In this document: piece after piece, positions 27,234 through 37,149 of the stretch
Numbering within the stretch: the stretch's first letter is position 1
How the letters are laid out: every line of letters begins with the position of its first letter
Assembly (NCBI RefSeq): GCF_010731815.2
Contig: NZ_AP022593.1
Location: 3,348,001-3,412,000, forward strand
Direction: 5' to 3'
Source: Mycolicibacterium arabiense
GTDB taxonomy: Bacteria > Actinomycetota > Actinomycetes > Mycobacteriales > Mycobacteriaceae
Length of the DNA stretch: 64,000 nt
Made by a program: the position numbers and the translations under genes
Notes under the pieces: generated by a model
Database searches by the model: none
Seen by the model: the letters and a program-made list of their open reading frames with translations, nothing else
What the model was told of the DNA's origin: nothing

Positions 27234-28756
27234 CCGTTGTCTCCTGGGTTGCTCGAGTTGTCGACGGAGTACCTGACACCGTCGGGTCCGGTGACCTCAC
27301 CGCTGGACGGGTTGTAGACCGCGGTCGGACCTGATCCCGGAGTGTAGATGCACGGGTTGGGTTGCTGACCGCTGCAGGTGACGCTGCCCTGGCCAGGGGC
27401 CGTGAGCGGGTCACTCGTCGGAGTCTGCGACTGCGGCGGAGGCAACTGGTTGGCGGGCAGCGGATTGGTGCCGTTGTTGACCGTCGGCGCCGGGATCACG
27501 TAACCCGGCTTCACCGGCTGATCGCACCGCGCGGCAGGAGCCGGGCAGGTGACGATCTGGTTCGGGTCCCCGTACCACGGGTTGGTGCCCGCCGGGACGT
27601 AGGGCTCGTTGCTGCGGCACTCGGTGGGGGTCGCGGCCCGCTTGCCGGGAACCTCCTGGCACGGGTAGTTGCGGGCACCACGAACGACGTTGCCCTGGGT
27701 GTCCTTGGGAATCTTGCAGTACACGTTGTCCGGGATCGGCGCGGTCCTCGTGTCGGCCGGTGACCGCCACTCGGCCGCGGGCAGAAACCCTGTATAGCAC
27801 GGTGGCGGCTGGTTGATCGACAGCGCCAGCGGCAGCAATGCTTGGCCCTCGTAGATCGTGCCCATCTGGCCGACAGCTGCCGCCTGCGGGAACGCCACCA
27901 GGAGCTGCTCGACGCCCTTGTTCTGCTTCTTCAGCAGATCGATGACGACGGCGAGGTTGGCCAGCGTCTGCGGCAGCGAGTCCTTCACGTCGGTGAAGAA
28001 CGCACTGACCTCATCGGCGGTCGGTCCGGCCTGCTGCAGGCCCGAGCGCAACGCCTGATCCTGCTGGGCTGCCTGCGCCGCGATGACGTCGAGGTTGCTC
28101 GTCCACTGTGCGATCGCGTCACCCGACTGCACCTGGCTTTCCAGGATCGGGGCCGTGTTGTCGATGATGTCGTTGACCTCGGGCAGGTTGTCCTTCAACC
28201 CCTGGGCGATGTTGTTCGTCGAGTCGACCAGGCGCTGCAGTGACGGTCCGAGCCCGCCGACGGCCAGCGAGGTCTCGGTGAGCAGCGAGTCGATCTTCTC
28301 CTTCGGCAACACCGCGAGGCCCCGATTGGCGGCGTCGAGTGCTGGGCCGACCTCGCTGGGGACCGTGCTCTTGGTGATGGTCGCCCCGTTGGCCAGGTAC
28401 TGACCCGGATCGTCGGTGGAGACCAGGTCCAGGTACTGCTCACCGATGGCGGACACCGAGTGCACGTTCGCCGAGGCGTCGACCGGGATCTTGTACTGGC
28501 TGTCGATGCTCATCGTGGCCCTGGCGCCGTTGTCGGTCGGCACCACCTCGGTGACCTTGCCGATCTCGGTGCCTCGGTAGGTCACGTTCGCCGTGGCGTA
28601 CAGACCGCCCGACCGCGGCAGGTCGGCCTTCAGCTCGTACTGACCGATGCCCACCAGGCTCGGGATGCGCAGGTAGTACCAGCCCAGCACGATGAGCGCG
28701 ATGAGCGTGAGGATCGTGAACAGGATCAGCTGGATCCTGATGAACCGCGTCAGCAC
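27203..28756 (-). CDS. mce1F: Mce family protein Mce1F
   Basis: 517-residue component of the Mce1 lipid-transfer tunnel. It has an N-terminal transmembrane segment (IQLILFTILTLIALIVLGWYY), then the MlaD/Mce domain (about 38-115, with ATANVTYRGTEIGKVTEVVP), a long helical needle region and a Pro/Asn-rich C-terminal tail. Six Mce proteins form a hetero-hexameric conduit between the YrbE permease and the outer layers for fatty-acid import. Length matches Rv0174 (about 515). It starts three bases after mce1E ends. Confidence 0.94.
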   Translation of the reverse strand: MLTRFIRIQLILFTILTLIALIVLGWYYLRIPSLVGIGQYELKADLPRSGGLYATANVTYRGTEIGKVTEVVPTDNGARATMSIDSQYKIPVDASANVHSVSAIGEQYLDLVSTDDPGQYLANGATITKSTVPSEVGPALDAANRGLAVLPKEKIDSLLTETSLAVGGLGPSLQRLVDSTNNIAQGLKDNLPEVNDIIDNTAPILESQVQSGDAIAQWTSNLDVIAAQAAQQDQALRSGLQQAGPTADEVSAFFTDVKDSLPQTLANLAVVIDLLKKQNKGVEQLLVAFPQAAAVGQMGTIYEGQALLPLALSINQPPPCYTGFLPAAEWRSPADTRTAPIPDNVYCKIPKDTQGNVVRGARNYPCQEVPGKRAATPTECRSNEPYVPAGTNPWYGDPNQIVTCPAPAARCDQPVKPGYVIPAPTVNNGTNPLPANQLPPPQSQTPTSDPLTAPGQGSVTCSGQQPNPCIYTPGSGPTAVYNPSSGEVTGPDGVRYSVDNSSNPGDNGWKEMLAPAG

Positions 28757-28759
28757 TGC

Positions 28760-29938
28760 TCACTCACCCCTCTCGACAAGCGGCCCACCCGGCACGTTGT
28801 GCGGGTTGGGTGTGAAGCGGACGTCCGGGATCATCGTGTTCGGATCACGACCCCACGACTGCTCCAGCGCACGGAGCATGCCGGAGATGCCGGTCCCGGT
28901 CAGAATGCCGTTGTCGATGGACGACAGGGTCAGATCCACGTTGAGCGACACGTTGATGTAGTCGCCGCGGACCGCCTTGTCGGTCGACTCGATCGGGAAC
29001 GGCGCGGTCAGCATGAACTTCAGCGCACCGATCAGGTACGGCGACGCCTTGCCCAACTGCTTTAGCGGCCGTTGCAGATCGCGGAGGTTGGTGTTCAGGT
29101 CGTCGCTGATCGGCGCGAGCGCGTCGTCGGCGGCCTTGCTGATCCGGCCAAGCGACGTCACGGCGTCTGCGAACAGATCACGCGTCTCGGCGAAGTGCTG
29201 GATCAACGGCGGGAACTCGGTGAGCACCCGATCCAGCGTGTCGTTGCGCTGGGCGACGATCGCCAGCAGGCGGTTCGTCGAGTCGATGGCCCGGGTGATG
29301 TCCTGACGCTGCTCGTTGAGTTCGGCGGTGAACGTGTCGAGCCGGTTGAGGAACTCCCGGATCTGGTCGCCGCGCCCGGACAGCATGTTGTCCAGCTCGG
29401 TCTGGATGACCTCCAGGTTCGGGATGCCGCCACCGGTGAGGATCGTGCCGATGCTGGCCAGCGTCCGCTCCGTGGTGGGGAACGCCGACGCCCGGTCGAG
29501 CGGGATGGTGTCGCCGTTCTTCAGCGTCCCCTGCGGATCCGGCGGCGGATCGAGCTGAATGTGCTGGCTACCGAGGAGGCTGGTCTGACCGATCGCGGCC
29601 AGGGTGTTCTCCGGCAGATCCACGTTCGGCGCGACGTCCAGCGTCAGCGTCGCCACCCAGTTCTTCAACTCGATGGAGCGCACGCTGCCGACGAAGACGT
29701 CGGCCACCCGGACCCGGCTGTTCACGTTGAGCGCCAGCGTGTCCGGCATCTGGACGTAGATCGTCATCTTCTTGCCGCCGGTGCTGGGACCACCGGGCAG
29801 CGGGACGTTGGCGATGCCCTGCCAACCGCAGGAGGTCAGCACGACCGCCGCGACCGACAGCACGCCGGTGCGCTTCGCCAGCCGCACCAACTTCGAGCCC
29901 GCGGGCTTCTTGCGCTTCATGCCTTTCAGGACGCTCAT
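28760..29938 (-). CDS. mce1E: Mce family lipoprotein Mce1E (LprK)
   Basis: 392-residue Mce subunit and the lipoprotein of the set. The lipobox is VVLTSCGW (Cys37) after a basic N-terminus. The Mce domain (about 50-130) contains NSRVRVADVFVGSVRSIEL, followed by helical needle segments. Rv0173 (LprK) has about 390 residues. The ATG at 29938 overlaps the mce1D stop in ATGA. Confidence 0.94.
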   Translation of the reverse strand: MSVLKGMKRKKPAGSKLVRLAKRTGVLSVAAVVLTSCGWQGIANVPLPGGPSTGGKKMTIYVQMPDTLALNVNSRVRVADVFVGSVRSIELKNWVATLTLDVAPNVDLPENTLAAIGQTSLLGSQHIQLDPPPDPQGTLKNGDTIPLDRASAFPTTERTLASIGTILTGGGIPNLEVIQTELDNMLSGRGDQIREFLNRLDTFTAELNEQRQDITRAIDSTNRLLAIVAQRNDTLDRVLTEFPPLIQHFAETRDLFADAVTSLGRISKAADDALAPISDDLNTNLRDLQRPLKQLGKASPYLIGALKFMLTAPFPIESTDKAVRGDYINVSLNVDLTLSSIDNGILTGTGISGMLRALEQSWGRDPNTMIPDVRFTPNPHNVPGGPLVERGE

Positions 29939-31599
29939 CGCCCGCCTCCTGCTTCAGCCGGGAACAACGGACCCGACGGTGCGGGACCCGGTGCCGGCGC
30001 CGGTCCCGGCCCGGGGCCCGGGCCTGGTGCGGCCGGAGCCGAGATCGCCGCCAGCGGATTGCCGGGCGTGACACCCGGTGCCGGTGCAGGCGGGGGACCC
30101 GGCTGCGGGTACCACGGGGGCGGCAGCGGGGTGTTCTCGCTGAACGCGTTGGGCGGACCGGGCAGGTTGCCGTTGCGCGTCGTGCCGAACGCAGGCGGAG
30201 CGACCGGCGGCGCGATGTCGGGGCCACCCATCAACGCGGCGAGCGAGTCCGGCGTCAGCATGTTCGCGGTGAACGGCTGCACCTCGGTGCCCTGCATTCC
30301 GGGTGCGACCACCCAGCCGGGCTCGTGGTTGCCGTGCGAGAACAGCGTGTCCCGCGAGAAGATGCCGGGCACGGTCGTGTCCTTGTATCCGGGCGGCGGC
30401 TGCAGGCGCGGCTCGGAGTACGCGATCTGCTTCGGCAGCGTCAGCGCGGAGCTGAACTGGTTCAGGCCGAACGGCAGGTAGTTGAACTTGATCGCGTCGA
30501 GGATCGGCGCCAGGTACTGCGCGCACAGTTCCGCGGACTCCTGGTAGCCGAGCCGGCTGCCCGCCTGAATGGAGCTGCAGATGAACTCCATCGGGTTGGC
30601 GAAGTTGCCGATGACCGGGATGCTGGTGACGCCACCGGGCACGGGCGGCGCGATGTTGAGCGCATTCACCGCGAGCGTCGGGAAGACGTGGAACCCGGTC
30701 TCGAGTCCCTTGAAGACGTCGGGCTGCAGGATCGCGTTGGTGACCTCGGCGAGGTTGCCGATGTCGGCTCCGAGGACCTCACCGTTCTCGTCGAAGAACT
30801 CGCGCGTGTTGGTGAACAGCACGTTGAGGTCGCGGATGGCGTTGGCCACCTCTTGGTCGCCGTTGGAGAACGAGTTCGTGACCTGCGCCAGATCGTTGTT
30901 CAGCGCGACGAACTGCTGGTCGCTGCGATGCAGTGCGTTGACGAACATCGCGAGGCTCTTCACGACTGCGAAGAAGTCGCCGCGGCCCTGGTTGAGGGTG
31001 GACAGCGCCTCGGACAGGTTGGTCAGCGTCCGGTTGACCTCCTGGCCCTTGCCTGCCAGCCCGTCGGCGAACGAGTCGACGACGTCGCCGATCGGGCCCA
31101 TGGGCTGCTCGGGCGTGGGGCCGAGGTCGGTGAGGAGCCGGTCCAGGGAGTCGCGGAGTTCGTCGTACTCGACCGGCACCTGGGTGCGCTCGATCGGGAT
31201 GACGGCGTCGTTCTCCATCTCTGGACCGCCGGTGTAGGGCGGGGACAGCTGGATGGCGCGCGACGCGACGAGGCTCGGGTTCAGGATCGACGCGCTGGCG
31301 TCGGCCGGGACCTTGTACTTGCTCTCGTAGGTGAAGGTGACCTTCATCCGGTCGCCTGCCGGTTCGATCTCGTCGATCGAGCCGACCCGCACGCCCATGA
31401 TCTGGACCTTGTCACCGGGGTAGAGCGCCAGCGTCTGGGGGAAGTAGGCGACCACCGTGTTGTTGGTCAGCCGCTTGTACAGATTCCACCCGACGAACGC
31501 GAGCACGATCGCCAGCACGATGACGATGGTTCCGAGGATCACCGATGCCTTCGACAGGGAAGGCACCTTCAGGTTCCGGACGTTGAAGATCGTCGACAT
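29935..31599 (-). CDS. mce1D: Mce family protein Mce1D
   Basis: 554-residue Mce subunit with an N-terminal transmembrane helix (ASVILGTIVIVLAIVLAFVG), the Mce domain (YPGDKVQIMGVRVGSIDEIE), extended helices and a very Pro/Gly/Ala-rich tail of about 80 residues (PGPGPGPGPAPAPGPAP). It is slightly longer than Rv0172 (about 530), the difference lying in the tail. It starts 12 bases after mce1C ends and is coupled to mce1E. Confidence 0.94.
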   Translation of the reverse strand: MSTIFNVRNLKVPSLSKASVILGTIVIVLAIVLAFVGWNLYKRLTNNTVVAYFPQTLALYPGDKVQIMGVRVGSIDEIEPAGDRMKVTFTYESKYKVPADASASILNPSLVASRAIQLSPPYTGGPEMENDAVIPIERTQVPVEYDELRDSLDRLLTDLGPTPEQPMGPIGDVVDSFADGLAGKGQEVNRTLTNLSEALSTLNQGRGDFFAVVKSLAMFVNALHRSDQQFVALNNDLAQVTNSFSNGDQEVANAIRDLNVLFTNTREFFDENGEVLGADIGNLAEVTNAILQPDVFKGLETGFHVFPTLAVNALNIAPPVPGGVTSIPVIGNFANPMEFICSSIQAGSRLGYQESAELCAQYLAPILDAIKFNYLPFGLNQFSSALTLPKQIAYSEPRLQPPPGYKDTTVPGIFSRDTLFSHGNHEPGWVVAPGMQGTEVQPFTANMLTPDSLAALMGGPDIAPPVAPPAFGTTRNGNLPGPPNAFSENTPLPPPWYPQPGPPPAPAPGVTPGNPLAAISAPAAPGPGPGPGPAPAPGPAPSGPLFPAEAGGGR

Positions 31600-31611
31600 C
31601 TCGAAGGCCTC

Positions 31612-33216
31612 CTATCCCTGTTGCTGACCGGGCGGCAGGAACGGCGGGTTGCCCGGTAGTGGTGGCGTGCCTACGGGCGGGAGTTGCTGTCCCGGCCCAG
31701 GCGGTGGCGGCGGACCCGTCAGTGCGGGCGGTGGCGGCGACGTGCCGTCACCCTGCAGGAAGCCCGGCGGGATGTAGGGGTCGGACGGGCCGGGTGTGAC
31801 CGGCACCGTGCGCGCCCCGGGCGGACCGGGTGCGAACGGCGCGGGCGGCACGCCCTGGACGGGCGGTGCGAACTGGCCGGGGAAGGCCGAGCTGGGAACG
31901 CCGGGCGCCGGCGGCGGCGCGTTCGGGTTCGGCGGCAGTCCGATCACGTTCGGCGGGCCATAGTTATTGGAGCCGTACGGGTTCGGCCCGAACGGTCCGT
32001 TCTCGGCCTGCGTGCACGGCAGCGGATTGCCCGGCGTCGGGAAGTTGCCCGCCGCAGGTGCGTACGAGCACGGCGAGCCCGCGATGACGGCAGGGCCGGG
32101 GTTCTCGGCAGTGCCCTCGAGCGGCGTCGGCGCGGGCGGCGGTGCACCGTTGTCGAAGCGCTGACCGTTGGGATCCGGGAACCGGAACTCGGGCAGACCC
32201 GCGTTGCGCCAGAACTCCTCCGGGTTGATGCCGCGCTTCTTGAAGGCGGCGTCGACCCAGGGCTGAATGATCTGGTACGGCAGGATGTTGATCACGATCA
32301 CCTTGAAGTACGGGCCAGAGGCCACTGCTTCACCGAGCGCCGTTGCGACCTTGCTGACGTTGCTCAGCACGTCCATCAGGTCGAACTTGCGCTCGACCAG
32401 CACGTCGCTGATCGTGCGCAGCTGCTCGAGCACCCGATTGATGTTCGGGTTGTCCTTGGTGAAGCCGGCCACCTGCTGGGAAAAGGCCGAGACCCTGGCG
32501 AGCAGTGCATCGACCGCCGCGTTGCGCTGGTTGATCTCGCCGAGCAGGGTCTGCGCATTGACGAACAGATCGTTGATCTGACCGCTGCGGTTGCCGAGCA
32601 CGCCGGCGATCTTGTTGGCGTTGGCGAGGAGCTTCTTGATGTCCTCGTCGCGCTTGCCGATCGTGTCCGAGAACCGGGCCACCCCGTCGAGTGCTGCACT
32701 CAGGTGCGGGTAGGTCTGATCGATGGTCTCCGACAGGACGTTCAGCGACTCCTTGACCGTGGTGGTGTCCCACCCGGAAGCGGCCTTCGTCAAGTCCGAG
32801 AACGCGTCGTAGATCTGGTACGGCGTCGTCGTCTGGCCAAGCGGCAGAACGCCGTTGGCCTTCAGCGCAGTCGATCCGCGCGGGATGATCTCCAGGTTCT
32901 TGCGGCCCAGGATGGTGTCGGTGCGAATCGCTGCGCGGCTGTCGGTGCCGATCTTCGTGCCGTTCAGCGTGTAGCCGATCACGACCTTGTCGCCTTCGAT
33001 GTCCGCCTTGCGGACCTCGCCGACGTCGACGCCAGCGATGCGCACCTTGTCACCCGGGTTGATGCCGCCGGTGTCGGCGAACTGCGCGTAGTAGACCGGC
33101 TGCGCGAAGATCATCGGCACACTGGCGAAGCTCTGCCCCACGCCGATCACCAGCAGCAGGATGAGGATGCCCATCATCCCGTTGCGAATCCGGTTGTCGC
33201 CCTCGAGAGTTCTCAT
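31612..33216 (-). CDS. mce1C: Mce family protein Mce1C
   Basis: 534-residue Mce subunit. The N-terminus MRTLEGDNRIRNG is followed by a transmembrane helix, the Mce domain (INPGDKVRIAGVDVGEVRKADI), needle helices and a tail with repeated PPPP and PGP motifs. The start at 33216 overlaps the mce1B stop in ATGA; a start at 33228 in the same frame is less likely. Rv0171 has about 515 residues. Confidence 0.93.
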   Translation of the reverse strand: MRTLEGDNRIRNGMMGILILLLVIGVGQSFASVPMIFAQPVYYAQFADTGGINPGDKVRIAGVDVGEVRKADIEGDKVVIGYTLNGTKIGTDSRAAIRTDTILGRKNLEIIPRGSTALKANGVLPLGQTTTPYQIYDAFSDLTKAASGWDTTTVKESLNVLSETIDQTYPHLSAALDGVARFSDTIGKRDEDIKKLLANANKIAGVLGNRSGQINDLFVNAQTLLGEINQRNAAVDALLARVSAFSQQVAGFTKDNPNINRVLEQLRTISDVLVERKFDLMDVLSNVSKVATALGEAVASGPYFKVIVINILPYQIIQPWVDAAFKKRGINPEEFWRNAGLPEFRFPDPNGQRFDNGAPPPAPTPLEGTAENPGPAVIAGSPCSYAPAAGNFPTPGNPLPCTQAENGPFGPNPYGSNNYGPPNVIGLPPNPNAPPPAPGVPSSAFPGQFAPPVQGVPPAPFAPGPPGARTVPVTPGPSDPYIPPGFLQGDGTSPPPPALTGPPPPPGPGQQLPPVGTPPLPGNPPFLPPGQQQG

Positions 33217-34244
33217 TTCGGCGTGCACCTACCCGTTGGCTGGCTGGTCACCTTGACCGTTCGAACCGGACCGCCGGGCTGGAGGCCGTTCAGGATCAGC
33301 GATATGTCGCACACGTAGAAGTTGAAGAAGTCGCCGTAGATCCCGCCGGACCTGCCGAGAATTCGAACGGCCTGGGGGAACTTCACCAGCAGGTCGTTGA
33401 GTTCGGCCTTCTGGTCGACCAGCGGCTGCTGGATGACGTCGAGGTAGTTGACCGTGTCCCGTAGTAGCGGCCGGTTGTCGGCCAGCAGATCGGAGATGGT
33501 GCCTGCGGCGTTGCTGATCTCGGCAACCCCTTCTGCGATCGGGTCGGCCCGGTTCTTCAGTCCCGTCACCAACTTCTCGAAGTTCTGAATCGTCTCGTCG
33601 AACTGCTGCTGGTGCTTGATGGTGGTGTCGAGCACGGTGTTGAGATTGCGCACCACCTCGCCGATCGCCTGATCCCTGTCGGCGATGGCCGAGGTCAGCT
33701 GGGCGGTCTGGTCGAGGATGTCGTTGATGGTGCCGCCCTGGCCCTGGAAGATCGTGATGACCGACTGGGCGATGTTGTTGACCTTGTCCGGATCCAGCGA
33801 CCGGAACAGCGGGCGGAATCCGCCGATGAGGGCATCGAGATCCAGTGCGGGCTCGGTGCGCTCGATCGGGATGGTGCCGCCACCGGGCAGGCGGGTCTGA
33901 TCGTCCCCGCGCTTGAGCTCGAGGTAGCGGTCACCAATCAGGTTGAGGTAGCGGACCGAGGCAGTGCTGCCCTGGAACAGCGGCAGGGTGCGGTCCACGT
34001 CGAAGTGCACCTCGACCCGGTCGCCGCCGGGAAGCAGCTCGACTTCGGAGACCTTGCCGACCTCCACGCCGGAGGCGCGGACGAACTGGCCGGGGCGCAG
34101 GCCGCTGGCGTTCTTGAAGACGGCCGTGTAGCCGGTGGTGCGGTCGAACCGCATCTGCCCGAACACCACGATGATGAGCGCGGTGAACATGAGCAGCACC
34201 AGGGACATGGCGCCGAGCTTGATCGCTGTACCGGTGATTTTCAT
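33213..34244 (-). CDS. mce1B: Mce family protein Mce1B
   Basis: 343-residue Mce subunit, close to Rv0170 (about 346). It starts MKITGTAIKLGAM at 34244, overlapping the mce1A stop in ATGA, with a transmembrane segment (LVLLMFTALIIVVFG) and the Mce domain (LRPGQFVRASGVEVGKVSEVEL). The C-terminus contains a Cys pair (FYVCDIS and GRCTPK) that could form a disulfide. No Pro-rich tail. Confidence 0.93.
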   Translation of the reverse strand: MKITGTAIKLGAMSLVLLMFTALIIVVFGQMRFDRTTGYTAVFKNASGLRPGQFVRASGVEVGKVSEVELLPGGDRVEVHFDVDRTLPLFQGSTASVRYLNLIGDRYLELKRGDDQTRLPGGGTIPIERTEPALDLDALIGGFRPLFRSLDPDKVNNIAQSVITIFQGQGGTINDILDQTAQLTSAIADRDQAIGEVVRNLNTVLDTTIKHQQQFDETIQNFEKLVTGLKNRADPIAEGVAEISNAAGTISDLLADNRPLLRDTVNYLDVIQQPLVDQKAELNDLLVKFPQAVRILGRSGGIYGDFFNFYVCDISLILNGLQPGGPVRTVKVTSQPTGRCTPK

Positions 34245-35473
34245 GGGTTGATCGTGTTCTCCCCGATCTGGCGACCCCAGACGTACTCGATCGCGATGGG
34301 CTGACCCAGTTCGAAGTGGTTGTAGGGCGCGATGCTGGCGCCGGTGTCCATCACCAGGTACGGCGCGGGCCACAGATCACGGGTCACGGGCTGCCAGCAG
34401 CCGGGGCGTCCCTCGGGTCCGCCGCTCGCGTTGACGCGAGGGAGGTTGTCGGGGAACACGTACGGGTTCGCGGCACCGATGATCGAGGTGCGGGTGTTCA
34501 GCGAGTAGCCGTTGCCGCCGCCGAAGGCCGCGCGGGCCTTGGGCTCGACGTCGTGGAAGTTGCGGATCGTGCAGAACAGCGCGGGGCTGTACTCGTCGAG
34601 CAGTGCCGAGGTCGGCAGCAGGTCCTGGATGCCGCGCTGCAGGTACGGTCCGCCGCGCTCGAAGACGTCGCCACCGGTGTTGCCGAATCCGACGGCACCC
34701 ATCAGTGCCTGGTCGAGGTTTCCGCGCTGCTCGTTGAGCGTCCGGGCGGTGGTCACCGCGTTCTCGAGGCCGTCGAACAGATCCGGTGCGGCATCGGCGT
34801 AGATGTCGGCGAAGCCGGTGAGTCCCTGGAAGTCGCGGCGCAGCTGCGGCATCCGCGGGTTGAGGTCGGCGAGGAGTTCGTTGCCGGTCTCGATCGACTG
34901 TCCGAACCGGTCGCCGAGACCGTCGAGCGCCTGGGCGGTCGCAGTCAGGGTCTGGTTGAGCTTGATCGGGTCGACCTGCTTGGTCACCTCGACCACGGTC
35001 TCGAAGAGGGTGTTGAACTCGGTGGTGACCGTCGACGCGTCGATCGGGGTGGAGCCGCTCACCCGCTCGGGGCTGGGGTCCGCCGGCGAGGAGAACGCGA
35101 TGTACTTGTTGCCGAACACGGTGCTGGCCTGGATGTCTGCCTCGACGTTGGCGGGGATCATGTTCAGGAACTGCCTGTTGACGTCGAGCAGGACCTTGGC
35201 CCTGGGCTCGCCGCCCACGTCGACCGCTTCGACCTCGGTGACCCGGCCGATCTCGACACCGTTGTAGGTGACCTTCGAGCCGGGGTCCATCGCCAGTCCC
35301 GAGCGCGACGAGATCATCGTCAGCCGTTCGGGGTCGGCGAACCCGCCGCGGAACTGCACCCACACCAGGCTGACGACGACTGCGGCCACGACCAGCAGCA
35401 CCAGGCCGGCCAACTTGTACGGCGGCGTCCGGGGCTTGTTGACCTCGGACTCAACTTGATCAGGTCTGGTCAT
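34241..35473 (-). CDS. mce1A: Mce family protein Mce1A
   Basis: 410-residue Mce subunit: transmembrane helix (LAGLVLLVVAAVVVSLVWVQ), Mce domain (MDPGSKVTYNGVEIGRVTEVEA), needle region and a C-terminal domain with ALFCTIRNFHD and GRPGCWQPVTRDLWP, whose Cys residues may pair. M. tuberculosis Mce1A has about 454 residues, so the C-terminal extension associated there with host-cell entry is absent. It follows yrbE1B with a four-base gap. Confidence 0.94.
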   Translation of the reverse strand: MTRPDQVESEVNKPRTPPYKLAGLVLLVVAAVVVSLVWVQFRGGFADPERLTMISSRSGLAMDPGSKVTYNGVEIGRVTEVEAVDVGGEPRAKVLLDVNRQFLNMIPANVEADIQASTVFGNKYIAFSSPADPSPERVSGSTPIDASTVTTEFNTLFETVVEVTKQVDPIKLNQTLTATAQALDGLGDRFGQSIETGNELLADLNPRMPQLRRDFQGLTGFADIYADAAPDLFDGLENAVTTARTLNEQRGNLDQALMGAVGFGNTGGDVFERGGPYLQRGIQDLLPTSALLDEYSPALFCTIRNFHDVEPKARAAFGGGNGYSLNTRTSIIGAANPYVFPDNLPRVNASGGPEGRPGCWQPVTRDLWPAPYLVMDTGASIAPYNHFELGQPIAIEYVWGRQIGENTINP

Positions 35474-35477
35474 GTCG

Positions 35478-36347
35478 CTACACCGTGAGGTTGAAGTTGG
35501 CGTCGGTGCCGTACAGCGCCAACGATGCGAACAGGACGACGAGGACGATCGCGATCAGGGAGGCGCGCATCGAGCGGCCGACGGCCTCGCCGACGCCGAC
35601 CGGGCCGCCGCTGGCGTAGAAGCCGTAGTAGCAGTGGTTGAGCATCACGATGACCGAGATGATGATCGCCTGCACGAACGACCAGGCGACGTCGTCTGGT
35701 CGTAGGAACGTTCGGAAGTAATGCTCGTAGGTGCCGGTCGACTGTCCGTAGAACAGCGTCGTGGTCACCTGCGCCGACAGGAACGACATGATGATCGCCA
35801 TCGCGTACAGCGGGATGATCACGACGAAGCCGGCCATGATGCGCGTCGACACCAGGTAGCTGATCGACTTGATGCCCATGACCTCGAGCGCGTCGATCTC
35901 CTCGCTGATACGCATGGCGCCGAGTTCGGCGGTCGCGCCGGCACCGACGGTCGCGGCCAATGCCTGGCCCGCGACGACCGGTGCGGCGATGCGGACGTTG
36001 ACCAGCGCGGCGAAGAAGCCGGTGAAGGCCTCGACGCCGATGTTGCCAAGCGATGCGAAGCCCTGAATGGCGATCAGCGAACCGCCCGAGAGGGTGACGA
36101 AGCCGACGATGGCAACGGTGCCGCCGATGACGGCCATGGCGCCGGTGCCCATGCCGATCTCGGCGATGAGCCGCAGCATCTCCTTGCGGTAGTAGCGCAC
36201 CGCGTGCCCGATGGATCCGACGGCGGTGACGATGAACCACGCGACGTGGCCGACGCTGTCCAGGCCGCGGGCGGGCGCACTGGCGAGCCTCGTGGCCCGC
36301 GGGATCGCTCTGGGGAAGCGCTGCCGCAGGACTGCTGATGTGGACAC
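35478..36347 (-). CDS. yrbE1B: MlaE-type ABC permease YrbE1B
   Basis: 289-residue integral membrane permease of the MlaE family and partner of YrbE1A in the Mce1 importer. The conserved segment SEEIDALEVMGIKSISYLVSTR is the EExDALxxMGI family signature, with five to six hydrophobic helices. Length equals Rv0168 (289). One base separates it from the end of yrbE1A. Confidence 0.95.
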   Translation of the reverse strand: MSTSAVLRQRFPRAIPRATRLASAPARGLDSVGHVAWFIVTAVGSIGHAVRYYRKEMLRLIAEIGMGTGAMAVIGGTVAIVGFVTLSGGSLIAIQGFASLGNIGVEAFTGFFAALVNVRIAAPVVAGQALAATVGAGATAELGAMRISEEIDALEVMGIKSISYLVSTRIMAGFVVIIPLYAMAIIMSFLSAQVTTTLFYGQSTGTYEHYFRTFLRPDDVAWSFVQAIIISVIVMLNHCYYGFYASGGPVGVGEAVGRSMRASLIAIVLVVLFASLALYGTDANFNLTV

Positions 36348-36348
36348 G

Positions 36349-37149
36349 TCAGCCCCCCGTTCCGAATCGAACGCCGATCGTGGTCAGGACCACGTTCACG
36401 GCGAAGAGGGCGATGACGCAGAGGACCAGCGTCTCGTTGACCGCGGTACCCACGCCCTTGGCGCCACCGGACACCGTCAGGCCGCGATAACAGCCGACGA
36501 GGCCGGCTATGAGCCCGAAGGTCAGGGCCTTGACGACGGAGATGAGGACCTCGGGTAGGCCGGTGACCAACGTCAGCGTCGAGACGTAGGCGCCGGCCGA
36601 GATGTTCTGTATGTACACGCCGAAGACGAAGCCGCCGACGAGACCGATCGTGATGACGGCGCCGTTGAGGAGGAAGGCGACGAACGTCGAGGCCAGCACG
36701 CGCGGGACGACCAGACGCTGAATCGGGTCGATGCCGAGCACCTCGAGGGCGTCGATCTCCTCGCGGATGGTGCGCGCGCCGATGTCAGCGCAGATGGCGG
36801 TCGATCCGGCACCGGCGACGACGAGCACGGTTACCAGCGGACCGAGCTGGGTAACCGCTCCGAGTGCTGCTCCGGCGCCCGAGATGTCGGCGGCACCGAA
36901 CTCGGCGAGCAGGATGTTCAGCGTGAAGATGATGAGGACCGTCAGCGGGATGGCGACCGCGATGGTGGGCAGGAACGCCACCGTCATCAGGAACCAGCCC
37001 TGCAGGATGAACTCGCGCCATTGGAATGGTCCGCGGAACGTGGCCTTGGCCGTCAGCACGCACATCTTGACGAAGCCGCCGACAGCGGTCAGTCCTGGCC
37101 TGACCTGGTCGCGGACGTAACCGACCAGGCCCGGAGACGACGCCGTCAC
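36349..37149 (-). CDS. yrbE1A: MlaE-type ABC permease YrbE1A
   Basis: 266-residue MlaE permease, paired with YrbE1B. The signature is REEIDALEVLGIDPIQRLVVPR. The GTG at 37149 follows AAGG at eight bases. Length matches Rv0167 (about 265). Together with an ATPase encoded elsewhere (MceG), the two YrbE proteins power lipid uptake through the Mce1A-F tunnel. Confidence 0.95.
   Translation of the reverse strand: MTASSPGLVGYVRDQVRPGLTAVGGFVKMCVLTAKATFRGPFQWREFILQGWFLMTVAFLPTIAVAIPLTVLIIFTLNILLAEFGAADISGAGAALGAVTQLGPLVTVLVVAGAGSTAICADIGARTIREEIDALEVLGIDPIQRLVVPRVLASTFVAFLLNGAVITIGLVGGFVFGVYIQNISAGAYVSTLTLVTGLPEVLISVVKALTFGLIAGLVGCYRGLTVSGGAKGVGTAVNETLVLCVIALFAVNVVLTTIGVRFGTGG

Noticed and set aside
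29072..35488. Long + strand open frames across the mce1 genes.
   Set aside because: They are complements of Mce1 coding sequence with matching codon bias on the other strand and show no recognisable domains.
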